A DNA stretch of 64,000 nt from Voacanga thouarsii (lineage: Eukaryota; Streptophyta; Magnoliopsida; Gentianales; Apocynaceae), in contig JANUWF010001190.1 in NCBI GenBank assembly GCA_026120185.1, positions 124,001 to 188,000 on the forward strand, written 5' to 3'. Under the pieces are notes generated by a model. The model worked only from the letters and a program-made list of their open reading frames with translations. It did no database searches and was not told where the DNA came from. How positions within the stretch are numbered: position 1 is the first letter of the stretch; each line of letters starts with the position of its first letter. Shown here one piece after another: positions 50,811-62,906 of the stretch. Both the position numbers and the translations under genes were made by a program.

Positions 50811-53800
50811 ATGGCTAGAGGAGGTAGCAAAAATACAAAGATGGTGAAAGTATGTCAAAGGGCAAGACAAAACTTGAGCAAAGATGACATTTTGCATGAG
50901 ATGCTAGGCTCGGAGACAGTTCAATGCTTCAACGAGTAAGACTAATTCATAATTTTTTAGATAATCTTAAATTTAAAGATGTTAGATTTTATTGTTCTGT
51001 TTGTAATAAAATATGTGGATTTTGCATAATAATGTGGAGAGGGCTTATTAAAGAGAAGAGAAGTGTGTTTCTCTTTGTTGATTCATAGTGGTTTTATATT
51101 TATACATGTAACAATAAACAAAATTTGTTGGATTGGATAAAAGAAAAGGAAAGAAATTCTCCTGAAAAAATATGTTATTGTCTCGATTGTACTATGGTAA
51201 TGTAGTTAGATTTTAAAATTTTTTTAAATGTCGTAAGAGTTATTACAACAAATATTTTGTTCCTCTGTTATAATGATGTTCTTCTTTTCTGCTAACTCGT
51301 ATGTCTCACTGGAATTTATTGATGTTATACAACTTTGATGAGGAATCAAAGTCCAGAGGTCCATGCATGATGTTATTGGACTCTCTTTAATCAACAGAGC
51401 AGAGATATGAGCCTAAGATACGAAAGTAGGATACACTCCTATTTTTATTCTATTAGATTCATCTTTAGAAAGTAATGTTTCAAGTGTTGTAATTTTGTAA
51501 AACAGTATCTCTGATTTTTATACTAGAATTTTTACAATTTGAATAAATTAAATGTGTAACCAAGTACTAAAGTATTACTCTTGTACTTAGTTTTGTATTG
51601 GACATACTCAAAATGATTGGGAGGCTTGTTGATAGAGAAATAGTAAAAAAAAAAATCCCTTTTCTAATGCCACATGCAAGTTACATTTCATCTAATAGAT
51701 AGAGGAATCTTTTCCTTTTGTTTGAAGCTTGAAAGTTATACTAATTAGATTGTAAATTTATTATTAGGTTCCACAATAGAAAAATGGAAAAGACTATAGA
51801 AGATACAAGAATGTCCCTAATTCTTTCAGCATCTCTAATAGCTACCCCTACTTTGTAAGTTATTTAGCTATGATATTGCTAAAAATATTAACAATAATGA
51901 ATGTATCTAAATATTCTTTTTACTATTTCTATTTCTTTTTTCTATTGATGTTATGGCTTGATATTCTGTCCACTTATATACTTTAATTCAATTCATTATA
52001 GCTGAGGGAAGATTGGTTTACCATGGATGATTTGGTTTCATTTAAACATAGACTATTAAGGCAATGTCCAGATGAGTGTTTATACTGCAATATATCACCT
52101 ACAAGATCAAGTGACATTGTGGAATATCAAGAATTAGAAAAAGAAGAAACTCAGTCAATGAGTGTGCATGATGAAGAAGCATAATTACTTAGTTTACTAG
52201 TTGTGATGGAATCTCACAATCTTAACAATTTAATGCTCTATACTCATGTTGAAAATCAATATGAAAAGAACTTGCAACAAACAAGTGATAATCCCATAGA
52301 GATGGAGGCTGAGCAAACAATTGGTGTAATTACTTCTGCTATTTCAGCTGTAGAAAATATTAAGGAGGTGAACAAACTTAAAAAGGAGGTGAGAATGAAA
52401 ATACACATGCCCAAAAATTGAGTGATGGTGTTGTAGTTTAACTTGGAGCAATAGATGCACTTTATAACAACATTATGGATGTTGAAAGTCATGCAATTCA
52501 AAAAACTGCCACCAACTGCCAAATTGCAGAAAAGTTCAGTCAAAATATGAAGGGTCATGAACAGCAAGAAAGTGCCTTACAGGACAATGTTGATGCCTCA
52601 ATATCCACCAATGGGAAGGCAGCATTGAAGAGGACTATATCTGACTTGGAAGATGGACAGTTAAACACGGATGATGGTGATAAGAACTAGCATATTAAAA
52701 GTTCATAAGGTGAGATTTTTTAGCTGACTACCCAATCACTAATAATAAGATGTTTGAAGATTTTGTGGATCTTATTGTTAAAGAGTTTGATTTATATATG
52801 GAAAAGGCAGCCAAGCATGTGAGCATGACTATACCTAGTAATGCAAAAGCTGTTAAGAATCAAATGACCAACACACTGATTTGCCAATAAAGGGTGAGAC
52901 AGCAAATGATCAACTAAAAAATGATAGGTTAAACCCACTTGATCAGCCAATAGAGGATGTAGTTGATGAGAATTCAACCAAAATGAAAAAGAATGTCAAA
53001 GATAAGAAGGAGGTATTTAATTTGGAAGGTCCTACAAGTGTTCAAAGACTAAAGAAAAATATGCAATGGGGTATAAAGGGCCCATAAAGAATATGGATAT
53101 ACAACCAACTATTAGCAAGATCCATTTGCTAATGAAATGAATGAGGAACTTCCTGATGAGTCAAGCCATGATTGCTTTGATGATGAATTTAATAAATCAC
53201 ACTCAAACTCTAATGAAGATGCTAATGGTAAGAAGCGACTTAAGAGGAATAAGAGAATCAGGGATTGCTCAAAGTTTAATATGAAAAAAGATGTGAGAAC
53301 CCTTAATTTAAGGTGGGGCATGTTATTTAACAGTAAAGATGACCTTAAGACTACCATCATAAACCATGGCATCAAGCATGGTAGAGAAATGGCTTTGAAG
53401 AAAAATAATAAAAAAGAGTAAAGGCATACTACAAAGGGACAAAATGTGGTTGGATTGTCTATGGACATAAGGTAAGAAATACACTAACATTTTTGATAAA
53501 AACATTGCAAAAAAAAAAAAAAAAAACATATTGCTCTAGATCCCTCAACCACATAATTGCCAATATGAAGTACCTTGCAGCAAAGTATATTAATGATTTT
53601 AAATCTGCAAGTAAGGTTAAGATAGATGAATTCCAAGATAAAATGCATGAAGACCTGATTGTGAATATTTCCACTAGAAAAACATACAGGACTAAGGCAG
53701 AAGCAAAAAAACTAATTGAAGGTAAATTTAAGTATCAATACAAGTTATAATGGAATTACTTTGAAGAGCTAAGAAAAATTAATCCAAGGTCAACTGTTTA

Positions 53801-55870
53801 CATTGACATAGTGGAAGATGAAGAAACTGGTGTTGAATACTTTAGAAGAATTTATGTTTGTCTGGTTGCACTTAGAAAAGGATTCTTGGTTGGTTGTAGA
53901 AAAGTTCTTGGATTAGACGAGACATTCTTAAAGGGCCTACATCCAAATGTGCTATTAACACTTGTGGGTGTTAATCTAAATGACATGTATAATGTTGTTT
54001 ATACTGTTGTTGAAAAATAAAACCGAGCAACATGGACTTAGTTTATTGAAGGTCTTATAGAAAACCTTAGAATATGCAAACAAGAAGATTAGTGTTTCAT
54101 ATAAGATAAACAAAATGTACTCTTACTCCTTTGTATTTTTTATTCAAAGTTGTGATTCATTATGCTAATAAGTTTTATCTATCTTTGCAAGTATTACTAG
54201 AAGTTGTTGGACGGTTGTCGCCAAGAGTTGAACATCATTATTTTGTATGCCACTCGCATAATAATTTGAAGTGAGGCCATCTAGGAGAGGCATTGAAGGA
54301 TCAACTTTGGAAATATGCCAAAGCAACATACAAGAACAAGTTTGATGCAAAATTGCAACCTTTAAAGGATTTAGATGATCTTGCCTGCAAATGACTACTA
54401 AGCCATTCATTTCCTAAACATTAGAGCATATCCCATTTCAAGGCAATGGCAAGATGTGACATATTGCTCAATAACTATAGTGAATTATTAAACAAACAAA
54501 TTCTAAATGCAAGATCTAAACCTATCTTGCATATGCTTGAAACAATAAGAGTTTATCTAATGCTATGATACCAAAAGTGGAGGCAGTGAGTCACTAGGCA
54601 GAAATGCAAAATCTGCCCATGAATCGCAAAGAGGTTAGGGGATTTGCAAGAAGGATCTGGCCATTGCATCACTTCCTATGCTTGTGACTACAAATTCCAA
54701 GTATTGCAACAAAATAATGAGTAGTTCGTAATGGATATTGAGATGAGGACCTACTCATATAGAACACGGGAGCTCTCAGGCATCCTATGTATTCATACTA
54801 GATCTACTCTAGGGTACATAGGAGGAAACCTTAAAGACTTTGTGGATTAATATTGCATTTAATAGGGTGTATGCTCCAATTGTGAATCCAACTAATAGGC
54901 TTAATAAGTGGCCTAAATCTAAAAGAACCCACTACTGCACCTGAGGATATCAACCTTCCTGGAAGGCCCAAGACTAAGAAAAAGCCCAAAATTGGTGCTA
55001 ATGGATTCAAGATAAATTCAGATGGTATAGAACAGAGGAGGAGGATTGAGTTTAGCAATAATAAGTGTTGAAAGTATGGGTAGATTTGACGCAGTGTTAG
55101 GAAGTGCCCATAGAATATTTCAACTCAGATTAGCTTGTGAACTAACTAATGAAATTGTTGATTCTGGTGGCAAGAGTGCGTCATTTGAAATTATACATAC
55201 TTTTGGACATAATTTGAATGAATATGGCAAATATGGCCAACTTGGCCATAACATAAGATATTGCTAAGTTCTTACTTCTGACAATTCCAACAAAACTGGT
55301 GAAATAGGCACAACAACAATTGGGGCATTGTCTCAAAGTAAACCAACCAAATTTGCAGAAAAATACTAGTTGGTCCATATGACCAACTAGAGACCCAAGG
55401 TGGAGCAAGTGCTGCTCCTAAATCAGCCTAGTCAGCTAAAGTTGATATTAGATCTAACACTAGTGACTGCCTACCACAAGTAGCTACTAATATGGACATG
55501 CCAATGAGTACAGTTAGCTCAAGTAAAGAAGACAAATAGGATGTTGCGGTATAATATGTTGCTGCCAAGTTCATTCCATCTGATTTGCTAACTAAATTGA
55601 TTAATGTAGTCATTTAAGGTTATTGTTTGTTTCCAATTAAGAATAAAGATAGCACATTGAAATAAGTGTTTATTTGTTTGCTTGTCCTAATTGACTGCTT
55701 ATTTTATATTCGTGATGTTTATTTGTTTGCTAGGCATGCATCATGGTTTACTATCAACTCATACTATTTGTTTGTTTGTTTATCTTTCATAGACTTCCAA
55801 GAAGGTGGTCAAAAAGACCATCAGATGCAACTGGTGCAAAGAAGTTGGAGACACAGATAAGCATGATGGA
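50811..55870 (+). pseudogene. Decayed Mutator-like (MULE) transposase gene
   Basis: Plus-strand remnant interrupted by many stops and frameshifts. A spliced N-terminal part can be read: 50811-50935 (start MARGGSKNTKMVKVCQRARQ) joined to 52007-52184 (EDWFTMDDLVSFKHRLLRQ). A mostly charged stretch follows (52206-53100). The MuDR DNA-binding-like domain is at about 53310-53460 (GMLFNSKDDLKTTIINHGI). The transposase core is at 53811-54019 (YFRRIYVCL and GLDETFLKG, with the first catalytic Asp). A C-terminal part is at 54438-54565 (KAMARCDILLNNY, ARSKPILHMLETI), then a SWIM-like segment near 54729-54800 (TYSYRTRELSGILCIHT) and a broken zinc knuckle near 55217-55266 (GQLGHNIRYC). No terminal inverted repeats were found, so the element's limits are unknown. 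It cannot make a working protein. Confidence 0.8.
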
Positions 55871-57600
55871 CATAAAAATTAGATAAATATCTATTAAATC
55901 AGTAGACAAGTATTACGTTTTTAGTAGTGTATTAAAAAATATTACAGAAAAATATATTAGAATATCCGAAACCGGTAAAAAATGTATTAGAAGATCCCCA
56001 ATTGTGAAGATAGGCCAATAATAAGTTGAAATATAAAAAGATAGGACAGAATCGAAATTTTAGCTCTCGTTCCAATCTGATTCAGTTGCCATCCGTAGAC
56101 ATTATTCTCCTTAAAATAAGGGCTTTCAATGTCAATTTTGCAATTCTATATTTTTATTCTTGATAAATTATGTAAGGTCCCAAAACTACGAGGTTTACCA
56201 TTTTCTTTATACAGTTTGTACTCACTGCACTTCACTCTTCCTTAATAGAGCAAATCCATGGGGAGCCAGACCAGACCCTGTACCCTCAAGAGGATGCTTA
56301 GGCATGTGCATGGTGGAAGATCTATATTTGTCGGCAATCTAATTAGGATATTTTTATATTTTTCATCTTTATATTGATAATTCAAAACACTAATAAAAAG
56401 AAGTTTATATCGAGTAGATTTTTTTCCCTCTTATAATAATATAGACTCATCTTAAAGAATTTTTTTAAAAAAAAGTTCGAACATTTTGACATGCAAAACC
56501 TCAAAATTCTTCTTCTCCAATTTAATGCATGACTGAAACTATATTAATATTACCGAGTTTGGGTTAATGGCTTCTCATGCATGTACTAATTATCTTCAAA
56601 ATCCATAGCCACCATTTTCCTACGAGTGATCCTCTCTATTATAACATAATCATTTGATTCGAAAATGAAATTTTTATATTTATATTTTTAAATATATTAT
56701 TATATAATTTTATTAAAGATTTTAACTTATTAGTTTAAAATATATTAATTTTATTAATTATGAATTTTACAATTAATAATAAAAGTAAGATAGTAACTTA
56801 CTTGTTATTAAATAATTTTTTAAATTTTTTTATATTAAATTGTTATTTTTCGTCATAATTAATTTTTTAGGTTAAAATTAACACTGTATCCCTAAGAATC
56901 TAGACTGTCGGCTACATATTTCCTAATGTACTGCTGTTTATTTATTTCTTAAATGTGACTAATAATTGTTCTTTTAAAGAAAAACATTTAGCTACTCTTG
57001 GGCTACATAGTTCCCAACGTACTGCTGTTTATTTACTTCTTACTTATATGTTACCAATAATTGTTCTTTTAAAGAAAAACACTTAGCTAAACTTGGTTTT
57101 TATTAATTACCATATTAAAAATTTCTACAATATATATTACATGTTGTGTTTTTAAAATATACAAGGTTTTAGTACATAGTCTATGACGTATTATGTTTTT
57201 TTTTTATTTTTTAAAACTAATTTAATTATATTTTATTTAAATTGAAATAGATTATTTATATTTTTTGAATTATTAATATTTTAATACTTAATTAGTCTAT
57301 ATTATTAATGTAATCAATTTTATCAAAGTAGATGCTCTGGTGTCACTAAAACAAATTTTTTGATCGATAATTGGTATGGTAATCCTACGGTCATTTTAAT
57401 AGCTCACTAGGATTTTTAGGAATTTAATAGGATAAACTCTACCCTTGGCATTTCTAGTTCAATCATTGGATAGGTCCAAATCCGATCCGCTTCCTCTACA
57501 GTGAGAAAATACAATTTAAAAACGTTGTCGGATCGGAGCCCGAATATCGCAACTAAAACCGGTAAAACGCGTTCCGGTCCATCACAGTCAGTCAGTCCTC
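55871..57600. other. AT-rich spacer upstream of GMD
   Basis: No gene seen. 56910-57091 is a 91-bp imperfect tandem duplication. The segment after 57420 becomes less AT-rich and is the GMD promoter. Confidence 0.5.
56910..57091. repeat. 91-bp imperfect tandem duplication
   Basis: Units starting at 56910 and 57001 share GGCTACATA, GTACTGCTGTTTATTTA and AATTGTTCTTTTAAAGAAAA in order, with several substitutions between copies. No known function. Confidence 0.8.
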
Positions 57601-57604
57601 CACC

Positions 57605-57612
57605 TATAAATT
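57605..57612 (+). promoter_or_regulatory. TATA box of the GMD gene
   Basis: TATAAATT lies 130 nt upstream of the start codon. The leader then contains a (CAC)n/(ACC)n microsatellite at about 57651-57676, a simple repeat whose length may vary between individuals. Confidence 0.6.
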
Positions 57613-57734
57613 TCCATTCCGCATTCCCATTTTCCACAAACTCACGCTAGTCACCACCACCACCACCACCACCACCTGCTCTGCCCCCGAAACCCATCCG
57701 CGCCACTTCCATTTACGTAAGTCAGTCAATTAAA

Positions 57735-58877
57735 ATGGCCACCGACAATGACACCAATTCCAGATCCGGATCCACCGCCGCCGCCAATGGCTGCGAAGCT
57801 CCTTCTCTTTCCCCAGCTCCACCGAGCCCAACTAACAAAGTCGCCCTGATCACCGGCATCACTGGCCAAGATGGCTCTTACCTTACTGAATTCCTTGTCA
57901 GTAAAGGCTACGAAGTCCATGGACTTATTCGTAGATCATCCAATTTCAATACCCAACGCATCAATCACATCTACATCGATCCCCACAATGCCCATAAAGC
58001 TCGAATGAAGCTCCACTATGCCGACCTCACCGACGCCTCCTCTCTCCGCCGATGGCTCGACATTATTCAACCCGATGAGGTCTACAACCTCGCTGCTCAA
58101 TCGCATGTTGCGGTTTCCTTTGAGATCCCTGATTATACTGCTGATGTTGTCGCTACTGGCGCCCTCCGCCTGCTCGAAGCCGTCAGGTCGCACATCTCTG
58201 CCACTGGCCGCTCTCACATTCGATATTACCAAGCTGGATCATCTGAAATGTTCGGATCCACTCCACCTCCGCAATCAGAAACCAGCCCATTCCACCCCAG
58301 GTCCCCCTATGCGGCTTCTAAATGCGCCGCCCATTGGTACACGGTCAATTATCGCGAAGCATACGGACTCTTTGCCTGCAATGGCATTTTGTTTAATCAC
58401 GAATCACCCCGACGAGGAGAGAATTTTGTGACGCGGAAGATTACTAGGGCTGTAGGAAGGATCAAAATTGGGCTGCAAAGCAAGCTGTTCTTGGGAAATT
58501 TGCAGGCTTCCAGGGACTGGGGATTTGCAGGGGACTACGTGGAGGCCATGTGGATGATGCTGCAACAGGACAAGCCGGATGATTACGTAGTGGCTACTGA
58601 AGAATCACACACAGTGGAAGAATTTTTGGAAGTTGCATTTGGGTATGTTGGGTTGAATTGGAATGACCATGTAGCCATTGATAAACGGTATTTCAGGCCT
58701 GCTGAAGTTGATAACTTGAAGGGTGATTCGAGTAAGGCAAGGAAAGTTTTGGGGTGGAAACCTAAAGTGGGGTTCGAGCAGCTAGTGAAGATGATGGTAG
58801 ATGAAGACATTGAACTGGCCAAGAGAGAAAAGGTCCTCGTCGATGCTGGTTACATGGATGCTCAACAACAGCCTTGA
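57735..58877 (+). CDS. GMD: GDP-mannose 4,6-dehydratase
   Basis: Intronless ORF of 380 residues, as in Arabidopsis GMD1 and GMD2 (MUR1, 373 residues). The enzyme converts GDP-D-mannose to GDP-4-keto-6-deoxymannose, the first step of GDP-L-fucose synthesis in the cytosol; fucose goes into xyloglucan, pectic RG-II, arabinogalactan proteins and N-glycans. It is an extended short-chain dehydrogenase: the NADP-binding glycine motif is [12 protein letters not shown] (39-50), the substrate/cofactor region [13 protein letters not shown] (118-130), and the catalytic residues Ser169, Glu171 (in SSEMFG), Tyr192 and Lys196 (YAASK) are all present. Further family marks are [16 protein letters not shown] and the late [11 protein letters not shown]. 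The first 34 residues are Ser/Thr/Pro/Ala-rich and poorly conserved. The start is the first ATG after the TATA box. The product appears intact. Confidence 0.97.
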   Translation: MATDNDTNSRSGSTAAANGCEAPSLSPAPPSPTNKVALITGITGQDGSYLTEFLVSKGYEVHGLIRRSSNFNTQRINHIYIDPHNAHKARMKLHYADLTDASSLRRWLDIIQPDEVYNLAAQSHVAVSFEIPDYTADVVATGALRLLEAVRSHISATGRSHIRYYQAGSSEMFGSTPPPQSETSPFHPRSPYAASKCAAHWYTVNYREAYGLFACNGILFNHESPRRGENFVTRKITRAVGRIKIGLQSKLFLGNLQASRDWGFAGDYVEAMWMMLQQDKPDDYVVATEESHTVEEFLEVAFGYVGLNWNDHVAIDKRYFRPAEVDNLKGDSSKARKVLGWKPKVGFEQLVKMMVDEDIELAKREKVLVDAGYMDAQQQP

Positions 58878-59933
58878 GACATTGATTGAATGAATCCGCC
58901 CTTTGTGTTTCAACAATTTGATTCAATTGTAGTATTGCAAAATTTACATAGTTAAGTAATGGTTAAGGAGGCTAATATAGTTTTTTTAATCTTTGGTGAT
59001 AAAGTGAGTGATACTATTGTTCTTTGAAATTGGGATTCGAATTTGTTTATTAGTACTTTTTTGGCATTCAATCTAGAAAAGTTTCATGAGATCCTCCAGT
59101 TGTGGTCTGATAAATCAGCTTGAATCTTCAGAGAATCTGGGGTCATTTTGATCTGACCTCGTACCAAGAACTCTTGGCTGCTGCTTTAGTAGCATATAGA
59201 GTACAACATTAGGCTTAAGTACTTTTCTGTTTCCAAGTTGAGTTAATGTGCCAATGGCCTGTGTCAGCAGGCAGGCCGTAGGTCAAAACCACTTGTGATG
59301 CAGATCTGCATCTGATCTACCTTCACCGTCCCGTGCCAGCACTTGGCACGCTGGTTGAGTGGCCCGCTTAATAAAATGCTGGGTTCAACTTGGCGTTATT
59401 TGTAGGCGTCGTACAATTCTCGAAATGTTTGTGTATACTTTTCTCTACATTGACACGAAAGTTAAATCATACTCGTATCACAAATCCCACACAAACAACG
59501 AGCAATTTTCCTTGACTATAATGTGTTTACCGGGTAAAAGTTTTCCATAGCTTCTGGTGAACAAAACCCACAAATGATTAGCATTCCTTTTGGTATTGCG
59601 TCCCTTTTGCTTTGTCTTTTCATGATCAACAGAAAAGGAACCAAAATCAATACCCAATTACACTTGTAACTAATTCTCAAACACCCCGCTCATGGTAAAC
59701 TAGCATTTGTACATGAGATGTCTCCTGTAGGAACAACATGATGCTGAAAATACATCAGTTGGGAAATGCGCATATGGAAATGAATTTCATGGCTATTCTA
59801 AACAAACTAGTTAAGTGATGTGTCAATTAAGTAAAGAGTGTTTGGGGTCTTGTGATCAACGCTCTCCAGTGATCCTTGGTTCCTTTGTAAAATTTACACG
59901 GCGAGCAAGTAAAGAATACCGTAAATCTGCCTG
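58878..59933. other. Convergent 3' region between GMD and the last gene
   Basis: Holds the 3' UTRs of GMD (+) and the coiled-coil protein gene (-). The ORF at 59359-59550 is not supported. No repeat or RNA gene recognised. Confidence 0.5.
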
Positions 59934-62790
59934 TTAAGATTGTGCTTCCTCCATTTCTACAGCAGAAGTCGGTCTATTACTGGGTTCAACAGCTGTAGAG
60001 GATGCCGAAAATGGCTTGATAGAGGATCGGAGTGATTCTGGTCCCTCTGAAGCGATTCTCTTGCACAATGCGTCACAGTTACTAATAACCTCAGTCAGCC
60101 TTCCCTTCAACTCACCGACCTCCACTTGTAATGCGTGGACTGGATGCAGTTTCAAACAAGACCTTTTTTAATCAGCAAAATTTTGAGGTGAAAAACAAGT
60201 TAATTTACTATCATGAGTCTAAAATCTCACAGAGCAATGGCAGGATAGAGGGAAGATATTCATTCCATCAAATGCCAACAGAACATGTTCAATATATGAC
60301 GAGATTATGAACAAGGCTCAGGTTTAGGAACTCCTTTGAAGTCTAATGATCCCCAAATTTCTCAAGCTCAAAACAGAATCAGCTTAAGCTGAAAGCTTGC
60401 CACTGGGCAGGTGAAGCCACTTATTTACATAGTTGCTCCACTTTTTTCACAATAATTATAGATCTGGGTATCAGTTTTACCTCCTGACAGATGATGTGAT
60501 GTTGTCTTCATTGCCGAGACAGAGTAATTGAAACGTTGAAGAAGCTTGACAGCCAATGCATCAACAACTTCTATCTTATTTTCTATCTCCTCCTGAAAGA
60601 ATTATCAACCAAGCAGCTTAGTGATCACAAAGCTATAAATCTTTGTGTCCTTGTTGTCCCCCTCCCATCACACCCAATGCATATAAGGACTGGAGTAAAA
60701 AGAAAAATATATATATCTAACAAATCAATGTGAAAAAAAGCATAGTCATAGAATTTTTATTTTTTTCCCCTAAGCTTAAGAATGCAAGTGTAAAGACTCT
60801 TAACAGGGCCTTAAATTCAAACAAGAATCACATATCTAACAGCCATCTAACTTATAATCTGAGCTACACAGAAATTAGTATATCATTTTACATAACAAGT
60901 TGAAATCAAAAGAAAAACTTGTAATATGGAAATCTGTCCCCTCTCCCCATTTCCAATCCCAAAAGAAGGAGGGAAAAAAAAAAGAACTTTATCTCTTCTA
61001 CCTGTCTTTCAGAAATCTTCTGGGTCTTTTTCTCTTGCCAGGCACGATAGATTGAGAAGAGCTCAAGCAACACATTTGGATCAATAGTACCTGTTTCAAA
61101 TATAGAGGAAACATGTAAATAATTGAGCAGTGAAACATAGGTGCAGTGCCAATAATTTTATTGCATCACAGTATAAAGTTGGAATCCTGGTGTCATTCTA
61201 AACAAATGCATCACATGCAACACATTTGGGTGGGACAGCAATGTAAAAGACCTGGAACAGGTGACTACGGCCAATCTAAGAAATCAGACTAATTTTCCAC
61301 CCGTTTTTGGTACTGTATGTTTTTAACACTTTCACAACAGGCAAAAATGTGCAATTCATTAGTCTCTAAGTACATACAGGAGTAGTGATCCAGATTCCTA
61401 CAGAATCATTGCAGCCCAATTATGATATCTCACGTAGCCTAAGTTAACACTTGCAGGAAGTCAGTCTCCTGTCACATATAATATTAAAAACATAATCTGG
61501 TTTTAAGCAATGGATACTGCTGCGGGAATGAATCTTCTTCTCATATCCGAGTATCAGCAATAGATTTCAAGGTGTATCATTCAAACCTTTGTGTATCTAC
61601 ACAAAATATATATGGTGTCAGAATCAGTCTAAGAAAAATAAAAAGGAAGGATGTTTGCAGAAAAGGAGTAGTAAAATGATTCACGGGACCAAAATTCACT
61701 GAGAATTCCACGAAGAATTATCTCAGTACATAATTGCATTCCGTATTTTAGTATTGCAATAGATAAACAATCAAATTGCAAGATTTTCCACAAATTGGGA
61801 AATGAAACACTCCTTTAGATAGCCCAGTTGATCTATTGGAACTGTGTTTCCCAGCTGCATGATATGCATTTCATGACAACTGGATAATAACACTTACCCT
61901 GTGAAATAGGTAAGAATTAAGCCAAAAGTGACCAAATGACCCGTTTTGACTACCTTCTCAAGGTAGTTATATATAAATCCTGATGCCTTGACAACTCAGA
62001 CATAGCCTGTGGATCTTTAGAACATTAAGCACCATTATATTTTAAGAGCCTCTACAAAAACTAAACTTTCCCAAACTCAGCAAATTCATATATAGATATT
62101 GTTCTCAACCTCCAGGTTTGAAGCTCTTGGTAACCTGTACCCCAGTATAAAACTAAGTTTTCACAATTTATCAAACAAATAGCATAATAACATATCTTCT
62201 TATGGGTGAATGACTCATGCAGACAGTGGAAAAATAAACAATAAATCAAATTTTCTATAATCAGTGTTTCCCTCTAAAATAACACATGGCAGTATGTTAC
62301 CCTCTAAAATGACATAACTTCTGAATTCTGAGCTTAAAGAGCAACTCTTACACGGTTCATATTAATCACCTGAATTCGAAGAAGAAGATGATTTCCGCAC
62401 TAGAATGTCCGTTAAGCTACTCTCAGCAGGCGCTGAAGTCAATATGGGAGTTGCCTATTCATGTTCCAAAGACATTACAAACACACAAAGTGCGGAAAGA
62501 TCAACCTAGACCCAGAAAGTGAATTCAAAAGAACCCGGAAAACATAGTTAAAAATCAAATAGAAGCTCACAATTTTAAGGGATTTGAGCCTCTCTACTGG
62601 GGGATCTGCGCTCTCCAAACGCTGCGATACTGTAGTAATCTCATCGCCCACCCTCTTCGACCAGGAAAATGCACAGATTGAAGTAAAATCAACGACTGTG
62701 AACTAAAAAAAGAAACAGAGCTACTCATGTTTGCCAGATATGGAAAAGAAGTACCTGGGAGCTGGAGAGAGTTGATTCTGATGCGCCCAT
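59934..62790 (-). CDS. Conserved plant coiled-coil protein of unknown function
   Basis: Minus-strand exons 62755-62790, 62571-62654, 62370-62454, 61002-61090, 60481-60592 and 59934-60139, GT-AG and in frame, predict 203 residues. I do not know a function. The N-terminus is MGASESTLSSSQ. Then come a segment with SQRLESADPPVERLKSLKI, a Ser-rich linker (VRKSSSSSNSG), a helical charged region (RAWQEKKTQKISERQEEIEN) likely to form a coiled coil, VKLLQRFNYSVSAMKTTSHH, and HALQVEVGELKGRLTEVISN with CDALCKRI. A low-complexity tail ends EEAQS. There is no signal peptide or membrane segment. The pattern recalls small subunits of coiled-coil assemblies, but this is a guess. An alternative start at 62906 in another frame is possible; see the finding on this gene. 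Confidence 0.75.
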
Positions 62791-62906
62791 GAATTCTGTG
62801 GAGATTTCCACTCTACAGGGAGTGCGCTCCGGTCGCTACTCTGTTCCTCAAGAATGGATTGTTCCGATTTTGGGAGTTTCTTGACGGTAGTTAACGGCCC
62901 GATCAT

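Noticed and set aside
55666..55860. 64-codon ORF at the right edge of the MULE remnant
   Set aside because: Hydrophobic, no MULE or other motif, within degenerate sequence; not a separate gene.
58018..58431. 137-codon ORF in another frame of GMD
   Set aside because: Lies entirely inside the well-conserved GMD coding sequence; the GMD frame is intact and functional-looking.
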